This document shows, piece by piece, positions 34,519 to 42,803 of a DNA stretch of 53,019 bases; within the stretch, counting starts at the first letter, position 1, and every line of letters starts with the position of its first letter. Both the position numbers and the translations under genes were made by a program. This DNA is from a bacterium. GTDB lineage: Bacteria > UBP6 > UBA1177. The notes under the pieces are model-generated. The model saw only the letters and a program-made list of their open reading frames with translations, was not told the DNA's origin and searched no databases. The DNA is taken from contig JAFYIZ010000021.1 in the NCBI GenBank assembly GCA_017538365.1, positions 1 through 53,019 on the forward strand, in the 5' to 3' direction.

Positions 34519-36456
34519 TTAAATCAGCGTGAGAGCACAACCTGAATCGTCGTCCCTGATAACAGGTCCGTTTCCTTCCGATTCGTTTGTCTGGGATTCC
34601 CCTTCTTCGTCGCTGCAATCCGATTTGTCCCAGCTCATGCAGTCAGGAGCACATTTTGCGGTTCCGTTTTTAGGAGCTCCGGCAAGCTGATCGCAGGGCA
34701 CCGTGTTTCCGTCGCAGATTTCGTTAGCATCGACATTTCCGTTTCCGCAAAGGGAATCTGTCGGATCGGTTGGCGTACCGGGATCGGGATTAACAGGATC
34801 AGACTGGTTGACAGGACCGCCGCATTCAACGGATGAAACATCCGTACCAGCCATTTCAAGAGCTTTTTTAACAGCCCTGCATGCGTTGATTCTGCCGTAA
34901 CCGTAATTCATGCTGAAACCGTTTCCATCATAACTGTCGGCACCTATTTTGTCGGAAGTTTCCTTGTAAATTTCGTAAACCTGATCTTTGGTCAGACTCG
35001 GATTTGCAAAAAGAACAAGTCCGGTAATTCCGGCTGCAAGCGGGCAAGCCGATGAGGTTCCGCCGAAACTGTTTGTATAGTTGCCGAGTGCGTCTCCGTC
35101 GTTCATATTGCCGGAATTGTAGCCGCCGCTACCCATGTTGTCGGTCGTCCAGATTCCGTCAATAACGCCGCCGCCGGCCCATGCGTCACCGCCGTTCATA
35201 TCCTGATCGCAGCTTGATGCCATGAAGTCGAGCGAGTTGCCGAAATCGGAATAAGAAGCCTTCATTCCGGCAGCGTTGCTTGCGCCGATCGCAAAAACAT
35301 TGGGGTTGCTTGCATAACCGTCGGTTTCGATGCTTTCACCGCCGTTTCCTGCTGCAAAAAGAATGATCGTTCCCAAACCGTTTCTACCGGTTGTAGTAAT
35401 ATTCAGTACGAGGTCCTGCAAAGTCTGGTTCATGTTGACTGTCTGGCCTGTTCCGTCCGCCGGTCCCCAGCTGTTTGAAATTATGTCAGCACCAGCATTT
35501 TGCGCCCATTCAAAGCATTCGATCGCAGACGAATCAAGCGAATATGTGCTCATGTTCATTCTTATCGGAATAAGCTGACAGTTCGGACATGCACCGGCGA
35601 TGCCGATTCCGTTGTCTGTCGCACCGCCTGCGACTCCTGCTACAGAAGTTCCGTGCTGATCAGGATTCATGCCGCTCTGGTTGGGATCCGGAAAGTCGTC
35701 TCCGTCGGCGAAATCGTGTCCGGGAAGGAATCGACCCTGAAAATCTTCGTGTGTGCTGTCAAAACCGTCGTCGATTATCGCCAGTTTTACGGTCGAACCG
35801 CCGAGTTCGCCTTTGATTTTACGCAGGACATCCCATGCTTCTGCGACATGTGTACTGTCATCACCGGAAACATTCGGATTTGTGCCGTCGTTGTAAAGAT
35901 GCCACTGATTTGCAAAAAGCGGATCGTTCGGAATGTACGTCCTCTCTTCGAATTTTACGAAAAAGCTCGGTTCAGCCTGAGGCGCAATCTTCTTTTCAAC
36001 AAGTTCGACCGATTTTTTTACCGGATTTTCGCTTGTTTCGGCAAGATACCAGCCAGGTGCGTATTTGAATGTTTTTATAAGGCGCAGACCGTTGTTTTTG
36101 CACCATTTTTCAGCAGCTTTAGCACCAAGTTCCGGAAGTTTAACGAAAATTCTGCCGCTTGCGAAAACCTTTTCTTTGCCGTTTCTTTTGTACGCAGGCA
36201 GAATTTTTCCGCTTTTTTCAAGCTCTTTAAGATTTTTCGAGCTTAATTTGTTGAAAAGATAAATATTTTCATGCCTGAGCGTGAAATTCAAACTTTTTGC
36301 AAAAGTGTCAACCGATTTAGTAGTTACATCATGAACAAAAGTGTAGCCTGAAGTCTCGGAAAGAGGGATTTTCTTACCGTTCGAATAGTAGTAAAGATTT
36401 TCGGCAAACATAAAAAACGGAAGCAAAACAACCAAAAGCAATGTGATTTTTTTCAT
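34519..36456 (-). CDS. S8 subtilase with C-terminal GCALTLI tail
   Basis: A 645-residue secreted serine protease. Signal MKKITLLLVVLLPFFMFA, then an inhibitory-type prodomain of about 170 residues. Next is the catalytic domain: Asp in LAIIDDGFDSTHEDF (near 229), His in DQHGTSVAGVAGG (near 267), oxyanion Asn in FAAGNGG and Ser in GGTSSACPLAAG (near 470). A Cys-rich repeat follows (CGNGNVDANEICDG...CAPDCMSWDKSDC), resembling Myxococcota Cys-rich repeats. Last comes an acidic linker ending in RDDDSGCALTLI. The tail is nearly the same as that of the upstream gene product. Confidence 0.92.
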   Translation of the reverse strand: MKKITLLLVVLLPFFMFAENLYYYSNGKKIPLSETSGYTFVHDVTTKSVDTFAKSLNFTLRHENIYLFNKLSSKNLKELEKSGKILPAYKRNGKEKVFASGRIFVKLPELGAKAAEKWCKNNGLRLIKTFKYAPGWYLAETSENPVKKSVELVEKKIAPQAEPSFFVKFEERTYIPNDPLFANQWHLYNDGTNPNVSGDDSTHVAEAWDVLRKIKGELGGSTVKLAIIDDGFDSTHEDFQGRFLPGHDFADGDDFPDPNQSGMNPDQHGTSVAGVAGGATDNGIGIAGACPNCQLIPIRMNMSTYSLDSSAIECFEWAQNAGADIISNSWGPADGTGQTVNMNQTLQDLVLNITTTGRNGLGTIILFAAGNGGESIETDGYASNPNVFAIGASNAAGMKASYSDFGNSLDFMASSCDQDMNGGDAWAGGGVIDGIWTTDNMGSGGYNSGNMNDGDALGNYTNSFGGTSSACPLAAGITGLVLFANPSLTKDQVYEIYKETSDKIGADSYDGNGFSMNYGYGRINACRAVKKALEMAGTDVSSVECGGPVNQSDPVNPDPGTPTDPTDSLCGNGNVDANEICDGNTVPCDQLAGAPKNGTAKCAPDCMSWDKSDCSDEEGESQTNESEGNGPVIRDDDSGCALTLI

Positions 36457-36483
36457 TTATCAACTCCTTAAAAAGTTTGCAGT

Positions 36484-38316
36484 CTAAATAAATATCAGCG
36501 CGCAGCCTGCATCATCCTCTTCATCTTCGCCGTCAGCGGGATCGGAAGAACCGTTATCTTTTCCGGTATCGCCGGAATCATCGTCTCCCGGCTTAGTGTC
36601 ACTGTCGGTGTCGTCCTTGTCGGAAGAGGGTTCGGGATCATCAGGAACTTCCTTGCTGCCGTCACAGGTCATACTCTCTTTCGTGTAAAGTTTCGCCTTT
36701 ACCGCAGCATCGTCCATGGCATCGCATGAAGCAGCCAAAATCGATCTGACCGGCAGACCCTGATTGGTTCTGTAAGCCGATTCCTCACCGGTTTTGGAAT
36801 CCCAGATTAAAGCCGTATTGTTGAATGAAGCGTTCTTCGGCGAATTTTCCGGCATTTTGACGAGGAAACGAAGAAGAATTCTTTCGCAGTTAGCCTCATC
36901 CTGACAGATTTCCATTTTATCAGCAACCATAATGCCCGATTTAAGCGGGAAATCACCGCCGTCAGGATAATCCTCGAAACATTTTCCCGTTCCGGTGTAG
37001 TCGATCTGGAAAGTTCCGGGAATATAAGTCTGGATATCTCTCAAAGTATCGCTGACCATTACCAGCTCTGCCGGCTCCTGACCGTGATTTTCAACTACGA
37101 TCTGATAACCGAAAGCAGTATCTTTGCAGACTTTGCCGTCCTCGCCTGTTGTAGTGAGCAGGAATTTTTCGTTTTTCTCCGGGATATCGAACGCAGGAAG
37201 GCGCGTATCGACCGAAAGGATAACGTAATTCGTAAGAACTATGTCGGCACCTGTTTTGATGTAGAAATCCATCGAATTCGTTCCGTACTGGACATGCGGA
37301 TTTATTATGCTGTCTTCAATATTCTCGTCATACTGCAGGAAAAAAGTGTCGATATCAAAAGAGAGTTCTTCGCGGCAGTCGGAAACTTCGCCTTTGTGGT
37401 TTACTGTCCTGAACTTGCTGTTGAAAGGCTGGTTCAGCGGATTGCACGAGCCGTCCACGTCGCCCAGAACAAGATGCTGATCAGTCAGACCGCCTCTGAC
37501 TTCGAGAGATTCAGGAGCCGATTTTACATCATCGCCGTCTGCGGTTACGAACGAAACTTTTACCGCAGCTTTTTCGGGAAGCTCGAAGTTGCCGATAGTT
37601 ATCGTCGTCGGCTTCAGCGTGGTGTTGGCACTCCAATCCAGACCGTTGTAAAGATAGAGTCTTTTACGTGCAATCTGCGAAGAACCGTAGATCAGAATAA
37701 GCTGCCATCCGCCGATCATGCTCGCATTCACGCAGTAATTGTGATTTTTGCCGCTACGGGCACAGTCGTAAATGTCGTCAACACCCGAAACTTTGTATTC
37801 ACCGACAAGTGATTTTTTCTCACCGGTCTCTTTGTCATACTGAAAATTTGCGATGATATCGGTAACATCGACCCTGTAGACATAGTAGTAATAGCCTGTT
37901 TTATAATATGATTCGAACTCGAATCCCTGCGGAGAAGCGGAATTACCCTGAAGCGAAGCAGTAACTGTATGATCCTCACCGTCCGGAGTCATCAAAGTGA
38001 CCTGATTGTCAGTGAACATCATCGAATCGGCGTCGTTTACCGAAGCGAACCAGACAAGAAAAGCCTGTTCGATTACGGCATCTTTAGGAATGTCGGTTTC
38101 AAGCAGAAAATCGCTTGCCCCTTCAACGCCTATCGAAGTGTCGCCCTGCGGCTCGTAAGTCGAATAGGCATCGGTATTTAAAAGCAACGATTTTGAAAGA
38201 ATGAAGTAGTCGTAAGCCCCTTCATACTCGAAAGTCGGGAAATTGCTTATAGGCAGAGCACTCAGAACTCCTGCAAAAAGCACGTTTAAAATCAATAATT
38301 TAAGCATCAGCTTCAT
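36484..38316 (-). CDS. Secreted DUF11-like protein with C-terminal GCALIFI tail
   Basis: A 610-residue protein with a signal peptide (MKLMLKLLILNVLFAGVLSA). AGGAGG lies upstream of the ATG. Most of it is beta-sandwich-like (LVWFASVNDADSM, YVYRVDVTDIIANF, GGWQLILIYGSS). A DUF11/CARDB-like repeat sits near residues 390-440 (AFGYQIVVENHGQEPAELVMVSDTL). The C-terminal 60 residues are a low-complexity Asp/Ser/Pro/Gly linker that ends in DDAGCALIFI. It is the first gene of the operon with the subtilase. Role unknown; surface structural or substrate protein is plausible. Confidence 0.75.
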   Translation of the reverse strand: MKLMLKLLILNVLFAGVLSALPISNFPTFEYEGAYDYFILSKSLLLNTDAYSTYEPQGDTSIGVEGASDFLLETDIPKDAVIEQAFLVWFASVNDADSMMFTDNQVTLMTPDGEDHTVTASLQGNSASPQGFEFESYYKTGYYYYVYRVDVTDIIANFQYDKETGEKKSLVGEYKVSGVDDIYDCARSGKNHNYCVNASMIGGWQLILIYGSSQIARKRLYLYNGLDWSANTTLKPTTITIGNFELPEKAAVKVSFVTADGDDVKSAPESLEVRGGLTDQHLVLGDVDGSCNPLNQPFNSKFRTVNHKGEVSDCREELSFDIDTFFLQYDENIEDSIINPHVQYGTNSMDFYIKTGADIVLTNYVILSVDTRLPAFDIPEKNEKFLLTTTGEDGKVCKDTAFGYQIVVENHGQEPAELVMVSDTLRDIQTYIPGTFQIDYTGTGKCFEDYPDGGDFPLKSGIMVADKMEICQDEANCERILLRFLVKMPENSPKNASFNNTALIWDSKTGEESAYRTNQGLPVRSILAASCDAMDDAAVKAKLYTKESMTCDGSKEVPDDPEPSSDKDDTDSDTKPGDDDSGDTGKDNGSSDPADGEDEEDDAGCALIFI

Positions 38317-38351
38317 TCTTTTTTCCTCCTAATCGCAACACAAAGCCGCTT

Positions 38352-38357
38352 ATTATA
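38352..38357 (-). promoter_or_regulatory. -10 element for the GCAL-tail operon
   Basis: Minus-strand TATAAT at 38357-38352, about 36 bp before the ATG at 38316. No good -35 is seen at the normal spacing, so an activator or another sigma contact may be involved. Confidence 0.35.
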
Positions 38358-38401
38358 CCTACAATTTTTATAAATTCCACTAACAATCGACATGACAAAT
38401 A

Positions 38402-38429
38402 TTGCCTACGGGCTCAAAAAATGTAAGAT
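38402..38429 (+). promoter_or_regulatory. argS promoter candidate
   Basis: TTGCCT (38402-38407), 16 bp, TAAGAT (38424-38429), 35 bp before the argS ATG. Confidence 0.4.
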
Positions 38430-38463
38430 TCCGCGTTTTTTGGAACTTTGGGGGAGCAGAAAA

Positions 38464-40179
38464 ATGGAACTTTTGAGAATCAGACTCGAAAAACTTTTTA
38501 AGGAAGCAATAAAAAATATCCGTCCCGATTTCGAGGATTGGGGAAAACTCGTCCTGCAGCCGGCAACCGATGAAAAATTCGGCGACTACCAGACAAATTT
38601 CGCTATGACGGCATCGAAAATATTCAGGCTTGCCCCGAAAATGATTGCTGAAAATCTAATTGCTGCGATCCCTGAAAACGACCTCACAGAAAAAATCGAA
38701 GTGGCAGGGCCTGGTTTCATAAACATTTTTCTCAAAAAAGAAGCACTTGCCGATACGGTCAGAAAAACCTTCACCGAAAAGTGGGATTTTTCGCACATAA
38801 ACACTGACGGAACAGTAGTAATCGACTACTCTTCGCCCAATATCGCAAAACCGATGCATGTCGGTCATTTAAGAACCACGATAATCGGCGACAGCATAAA
38901 AAGAATAATGAAATTCGTCGGTTACAACGTGATCGCCGATAACCATTTAGGCGACTGGGGAACGCAGTTCGGCAAACTTATCGTCGGCTGGGAACGGTGG
39001 CTCGACAAGGAAAATTTCGAGAAAGATCCGATCTCTGAACTTGAAAGAATCTACATAAAATTCGGTGACGAAGCTGAAAAAGATCCCGAACTTGAAGAAC
39101 TTGCGAGAACGGAACTCAAAAAAGTTCAGGACGGCGACGAAAAAAATATGGCTCTCTGGAAAAAATTCGTCGATATAACGCTTACCGAGTGCAAAAAGAT
39201 TTATGAGTATTTAGGAGTAAATTTCGATACTTACTACGGAGAATCGTTTTATCATCCGATCATGCCGCGCGTTATCGACGAGCTTGTTAAAAAAGGACTT
39301 GCGGTAGAGAGCGAAGGGGCTTTAGTCGTATTTTTTGATGAAAAGGAGAACCTTCATCCCTGCATCGTGCGCAAAAAAGACGGAGCTTTCCTCTATGCGA
39401 CGAGCGACCTTGCCACGATAAAATATAAATACGAAAACTACAAAATGAACAAGGCGCTCTATGTCACCGATGACAGGCAGGCAGTTCACTTCAAGCAGAT
39501 TTTCAACATTGCCGAGCGTGCAGGCTGGAAGATGGAATTCGTCCACATTCCGTTCGGAGTCCTCTCTTTCAACGGTGAAATTCTGAAGACCCGTGCCGGA
39601 AACACGATCAAACTTGCAGACCTCTTCAAAGAGGCTGAAAGCAAAGGTTTGAGCGTTGTAGAAGAGAAAAATCCCGAACTTCCGACGGAAGAAAAACGTA
39701 AAATCGCCAAAGCTGTCGGCATCGGCGCACTGAAATACTCCGACCTTTCCCAGAACAGAACGAGCAACATCGACTTTTCTTGGGAAAAAGCGCTTAGTTT
39801 TGAAGGAAATACCGCGCCTTACCTGCAGTATTCCTATGCAAGAGTCCAGTCTATAAAGAGAAAAGCTGCCGAAAAAGGAATAACTCTCGATTTCAACTGC
39901 AGAATTTCTTTGGAAAGCGAGATTGTTAGAAGCATTGCGGCAAGTGTTGCAAGATTCCCCGAATGCGTCGAAAAAGCGGCGGAACTTTACAAACCGAACT
40001 TCATCGCAGACCACATTTTCGACCTCGTTCAGAAATTCGGAACTTTCTACAACTCGACTCCTATCCTCAAAGCGGAACCCGAAAAGATGCAGTCGCGCCT
40101 TCTTCTTGCCGAAGCTGTGGCGCGGACAATCAAAACCGGGCTTGACCTGCTCGGAATCGAAGCACCGGAGAAAATGTGA
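38464..40179 (+). CDS. argS: Arginyl-tRNA synthetase
   Basis: Class I synthetase charging tRNA-Arg. About 571 residues from ATG 38464, where GGGGGAGC lies six bases upstream. An N-terminal Add-1 domain is followed by the HIGH element in SSPNIAKPMHVGHLRTT near residue 125 and GDWGTQFGKL soon after. The C-terminal anticodon-binding helices include NTAPYLQYSYARVQSI near residue 440. Like many ArgRS it has no canonical KMSKS. Length and motifs are normal. Confidence 0.96.
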   Translation: MELLRIRLEKLFKEAIKNIRPDFEDWGKLVLQPATDEKFGDYQTNFAMTASKIFRLAPKMIAENLIAAIPENDLTEKIEVAGPGFINIFLKKEALADTVRKTFTEKWDFSHINTDGTVVIDYSSPNIAKPMHVGHLRTTIIGDSIKRIMKFVGYNVIADNHLGDWGTQFGKLIVGWERWLDKENFEKDPISELERIYIKFGDEAEKDPELEELARTELKKVQDGDEKNMALWKKFVDITLTECKKIYEYLGVNFDTYYGESFYHPIMPRVIDELVKKGLAVESEGALVVFFDEKENLHPCIVRKKDGAFLYATSDLATIKYKYENYKMNKALYVTDDRQAVHFKQIFNIAERAGWKMEFVHIPFGVLSFNGEILKTRAGNTIKLADLFKEAESKGLSVVEEKNPELPTEEKRKIAKAVGIGALKYSDLSQNRTSNIDFSWEKALSFEGNTAPYLQYSYARVQSIKRKAAEKGITLDFNCRISLESEIVRSIAASVARFPECVEKAAELYKPNFIADHIFDLVQKFGTFYNSTPILKAEPEKMQSRLLLAEAVARTIKTGLDLLGIEAPEKM

Positions 40180-40199
40180 TTTTAGCGCCACAAAATCAT

Positions 40200-40304
40200 G
40201 CCGTAATCCCGTGATGCCGTAATCCCGTGATTCCGTAATCCCGTGATCCCGGCGGCGCGAACGAGATCCCGAAATCCCGAGATCCCGTGATCCCGGCGGC
40301 GCGC
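40200..40304. repeat. Short tandem and direct repeats built on ATCCCG
   Basis: Three copies of a 16-bp unit [G/T]CCGTAATCCCGTGAT run from 40200 to 40247. They are followed by two copies of CCCGGCGGCGCG (40248-40259 and 40292-40303) with ATCCCGA/GATCCCG units between. Not coding. Related to the palindromic element at 24177-24288 by the repeated ATCCCG word. It lies between argS and the tRNA cluster. Confidence 0.6.
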
Positions 40305-40365
40305 CAAAAAAGCCAAAGATCTCAACAACTTAAAGTTGCCGAGATTCCGAAATCAAACAAAAAAC

Positions 40366-40393
40366 TTGATTTTTAAAAAATTATTCGTAGTAT
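40366..40393 (+). promoter_or_regulatory. Promoter of the five-tRNA cluster
   Basis: TTGATT (40366-40371), 16 bp, TAGTAT (40388-40393), then a G+C-rich discriminator GCGTCCG just before tRNA-Pro, as is common for stable RNA promoters. Confidence 0.45.
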
Positions 40394-40405
40394 GCGTCCG
40401 CCTTT

Positions 40406-40484
<79 letters not shown>

Positions 40485-40516
40485 TCAGGTCTTTGGCAAC
40501 CGGATGCTTTGAGTGT

Positions 40517-40593
<77 letters not shown>

Positions 40594-40627
40594 TTTTTGA
40601 TAGTTCTTTTGAAATTTGAAGATACGT

Positions 40628-40703
40628 GGTGGGTGTAGTTCAATGGTAGAGCACCGGATTGTGGATCCGGGCGTTGTGGGTTCGAGCCCCACCTCCCACC
40701 CCA
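40628..40703 (+). tRNA. tRNA-His(GTG)
   Basis: Has the extra 5' G-1 (40628) opposite C73, the HisRS identity pair. Anticodon loop TTGTGGA gives GTG. Acceptor GTGGGTG/CTCCCAC has one U-U mismatch at 6-67. CCA encoded. As a GUN tRNA it would be a queuosine target if the organism makes Q, which links to the mannosyltransferase-like gene only by inference. Confidence 0.95.
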
Positions 40704-40719
40704 TTACGTTACGTTTTGT

Positions 40720-40795
40720 GGGCCCTTAGCTCAGCTGGTAGAGCAACTGACTCTTAATCAGTGGGTCGAAGGTTCGAATCCTTTAGGGCCTACCA
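40720..40795 (+). tRNA. tRNA-Lys(CTT)
   Basis: Acceptor GGGCCCT with AGGGCCT; anticodon loop CTCTTAA gives CTT; T-loop TTCGAAT; CCA encoded. A second Lys isoacceptor (TTT) is at 44012. Confidence 0.94.
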
Positions 40796-40863
40796 TCTTT
40801 TTTCTACTTTTGATCACCCGACATATTTTTTAGCTTTCCAAAATGAGGGAAAGTTGTATTCTT

Positions 40864-40946
40864 GCGAAAGTGGCGGAATTGGCAGACGCACCAGACTTAG
40901 GATCTGGCGGGCAACCGTGGGGGTTCGAGTCCCCCCCTTCGCACCA
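40864..40946 (+). tRNA. tRNA-Leu(TAG)
   Basis: Class II tRNA with a variable arm; anticodon loop CTTAGGA gives TAG; T-arm GGGGG-TTCGAGT-CCCCC; CCA encoded. The acceptor GCGAAAG/CCTTCGC has an A-C mismatch at 6-67. Confidence 0.94.
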
Positions 40947-41002
40947 GGAACGCTTGTAAAAACAACGGTTTTTTGACAATAACGTTTTAAACGGAGAAAA
41001 AA

Positions 41003-42292
41003 ATGGATTACAAAATCAATCATCTCAGCACAGTGGAAAAAGAACTTGAAATCAGTTTTTCCGCGGAAGAAGTTCAGGCTCAGTTCAAGCAGGAATATTC
41101 CCAGCTTTCACACACGGTAACGATCAAAGGTTTCAGACCCGGCAAAGTTCCTCTCAATGTTCTGAAGCAGTTCTACGGCAAGAACATCAAAGCAGACGTT
41201 GAACATCACTTCATTTCCGAAGGTATGCAGGACGCGGTTCTCAAGGAAAAACTCAGACTCGCTACGAATCCCGAGATTTTCGACGAGACCGAACTTTCCG
41301 AAAACGCACCTTTCAGCTTCAAACTCCGCGCTGAGGTTTTCCCGGAAATAGATGCCGAACTCAAACCTTTCGAGAAGGAATTCACTCCGATCAAATACGA
41401 CGAAACCATGCTTGAAAACGAACTTCAGGCAATAAAGGCAAGATTCGTCGAATACAAAGAGAGCGGCGAAGAACTTACTGCTGAAAAAGACAGACTCGTC
41501 ATTTCGTTTGTCGGCAGAATCGACGGCAAGGAAGTTGAAAACACCGCAGGAAAAGACGTTACGGTCATTGTCGGCGACGGAAAATTCGTTCCCGATTTTG
41601 AAAAAGCGCTTTACGGCCACAAAAAAGGCGACTCCTTCACGGCTGACGTCAAATTCCCAGAAGATTACAGATCGGCAGAACTTGCAGGAAAGACCGTTCA
41701 GTTCACTATCGATATAACGAAAGTCGAAAAATGCGAGAATGCGCCTGAACTTACCGATGAATTCCTCGCAGGAAAAGAAGGCTATCCGAACACCGTAGCA
41801 GAGCTCAAAGATCAGATCAAAAAGAATATCGAAAACTACCTTGATGACATTTCGATGCAGGGCAAAAAGAACATCGCGATTGAAACCTACGTCAAAGAGT
41901 ACGATTTCGAAGTTCCGCCGTCATTCCTTATGAACGAAAAGAATGCACGCATCGACGACTACAAGAAAGAGTTCAAAGTCGAAGAAGTTCCGGCTGAAGA
42001 GCTTGCAAAGATCGAAGACGATGCAAAATTCGCTATCAAGAGATACATAATCCTCAACACTTTCGCTGACAAACTCAACATCACCGTAACAGATAAAGAT
42101 GTTGACATCGCTTTCGCACAGGAAGCTGCACAGTACGGTCTTCCGGCTGAATTTGCGAACAAACTCCGCGAATACGCAGGCGAAGAAAGGATCAACGCGA
42201 AGAAGTACGAGATAAAAGAGCAGAAAGTTCTCGACAAAATGGTTGAGAAGATGGTTTTCACCGAAAAAGCTGAAGAAAAGAAGGCTGAATAA
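41003..42292 (+). CDS. tig: Trigger factor
   Basis: Ribosome-associated chaperone and peptidyl-prolyl isomerase, 429 residues. The N-terminal domain has the ribosome-docking signature GFRPGKVP at residues 43-50. An FKBP-type PPIase domain spans about 150-240 (LVISFVGRIDGKEVENT, GKFVPDFEKALYGHKKGD). A helical C-terminal domain with Lys/Glu-rich end forms the chaperone arms. The ATG follows GGAG by seven bases. Full normal length. Confidence 0.96.
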   Translation: MDYKINHLSTVEKELEISFSAEEVQAQFKQEYSQLSHTVTIKGFRPGKVPLNVLKQFYGKNIKADVEHHFISEGMQDAVLKEKLRLATNPEIFDETELSENAPFSFKLRAEVFPEIDAELKPFEKEFTPIKYDETMLENELQAIKARFVEYKESGEELTAEKDRLVISFVGRIDGKEVENTAGKDVTVIVGDGKFVPDFEKALYGHKKGDSFTADVKFPEDYRSAELAGKTVQFTIDITKVEKCENAPELTDEFLAGKEGYPNTVAELKDQIKKNIENYLDDISMQGKKNIAIETYVKEYDFEVPPSFLMNEKNARIDDYKKEFKVEEVPAEELAKIEDDAKFAIKRYIILNTFADKLNITVTDKDVDIAFAQEAAQYGLPAEFANKLREYAGEERINAKKYEIKEQKVLDKMVEKMVFTEKAEEKKAE

Positions 42293-42299
42293 TCAAAAT

Positions 42300-42779
42300 A
42301 TGAAAAAAATCCCGTTTTTAATCCTTTTAGTTTCAATGTTTCTCTGTATTTCCTGTTTTGAAGATCACTGGTGGTCTGCGACGGCAGCAGAACCGATGAC
42401 CTGGGAAGATGCGGTGAAATACTGCGACGAACTTGGCGAATCAAATCAATATGACTGGCATCTGCCTACAATAGACGAGCTCAGAGACAGGATTGCAGCC
42501 TGCCCTGCAACACGTCCGGGCGGTGAATGTTCCGTTTCCGAAGAAAACGGCAATCTTCCCTTCGGTGCTCTCGAAGAAGCCTGCAAAGGGTGTCCTGACG
42601 GAGAAAATCACAGCATCGGTCGCGACGAAGACGAAGACACAGGCTGGTTCTGGTCATCTTCGGCGCGTTCGGAAGATGCTATTGTGGCATTCCGCGTGAA
42701 CTTCGACACGGGAGAAATAGGCACTTACAACAAAGACCACAAATTCAAAGTCCGCTGTTTCAGATATACCGGATGGTAA
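42300..42779 (+). CDS. DUF1566-like lipoprotein
   Basis: About 159 residues from ATG 42300, 7 bp after the tig stop, with a lipoprotein signal (FLILLVSMFLCISCFED, Cys near 19). The remainder follows the DUF1566/Lcl-C pattern common in surface proteins of this kind of lineage: MTWEDAVKYCDELG, WHLPTIDELRDRI, a Cys-rich insert, GWFWSSSARS, AFRVNFDTGEIGTYN and KVRCFR. Function of the domain is unknown. Confidence 0.8.
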   Translation: MKKIPFLILLVSMFLCISCFEDHWWSATAAEPMTWEDAVKYCDELGESNQYDWHLPTIDELRDRIAACPATRPGGECSVSEENGNLPFGALEEACKGCPDGENHSIGRDEDEDTGWFWSSSARSEDAIVAFRVNFDTGEIGTYNKDHKFKVRCFRYTGW

Positions 42780-42803
42780 AATAATCGGAACAAACTTTTA
42801 AAA

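Noticed and set aside
34519-38316. Classical LPXTG sortase signals or MYXO-CTERM on the subtilase and its neighbour
   Set aside because: No LPXTG, no transmembrane helix and no basic C-terminus are present. The proteins end directly after GCALxxI.
40200-40304. CRISPR array
   Set aside because: Units are 16 bp and contiguous, without unique spacers, and no cas gene is in the window.
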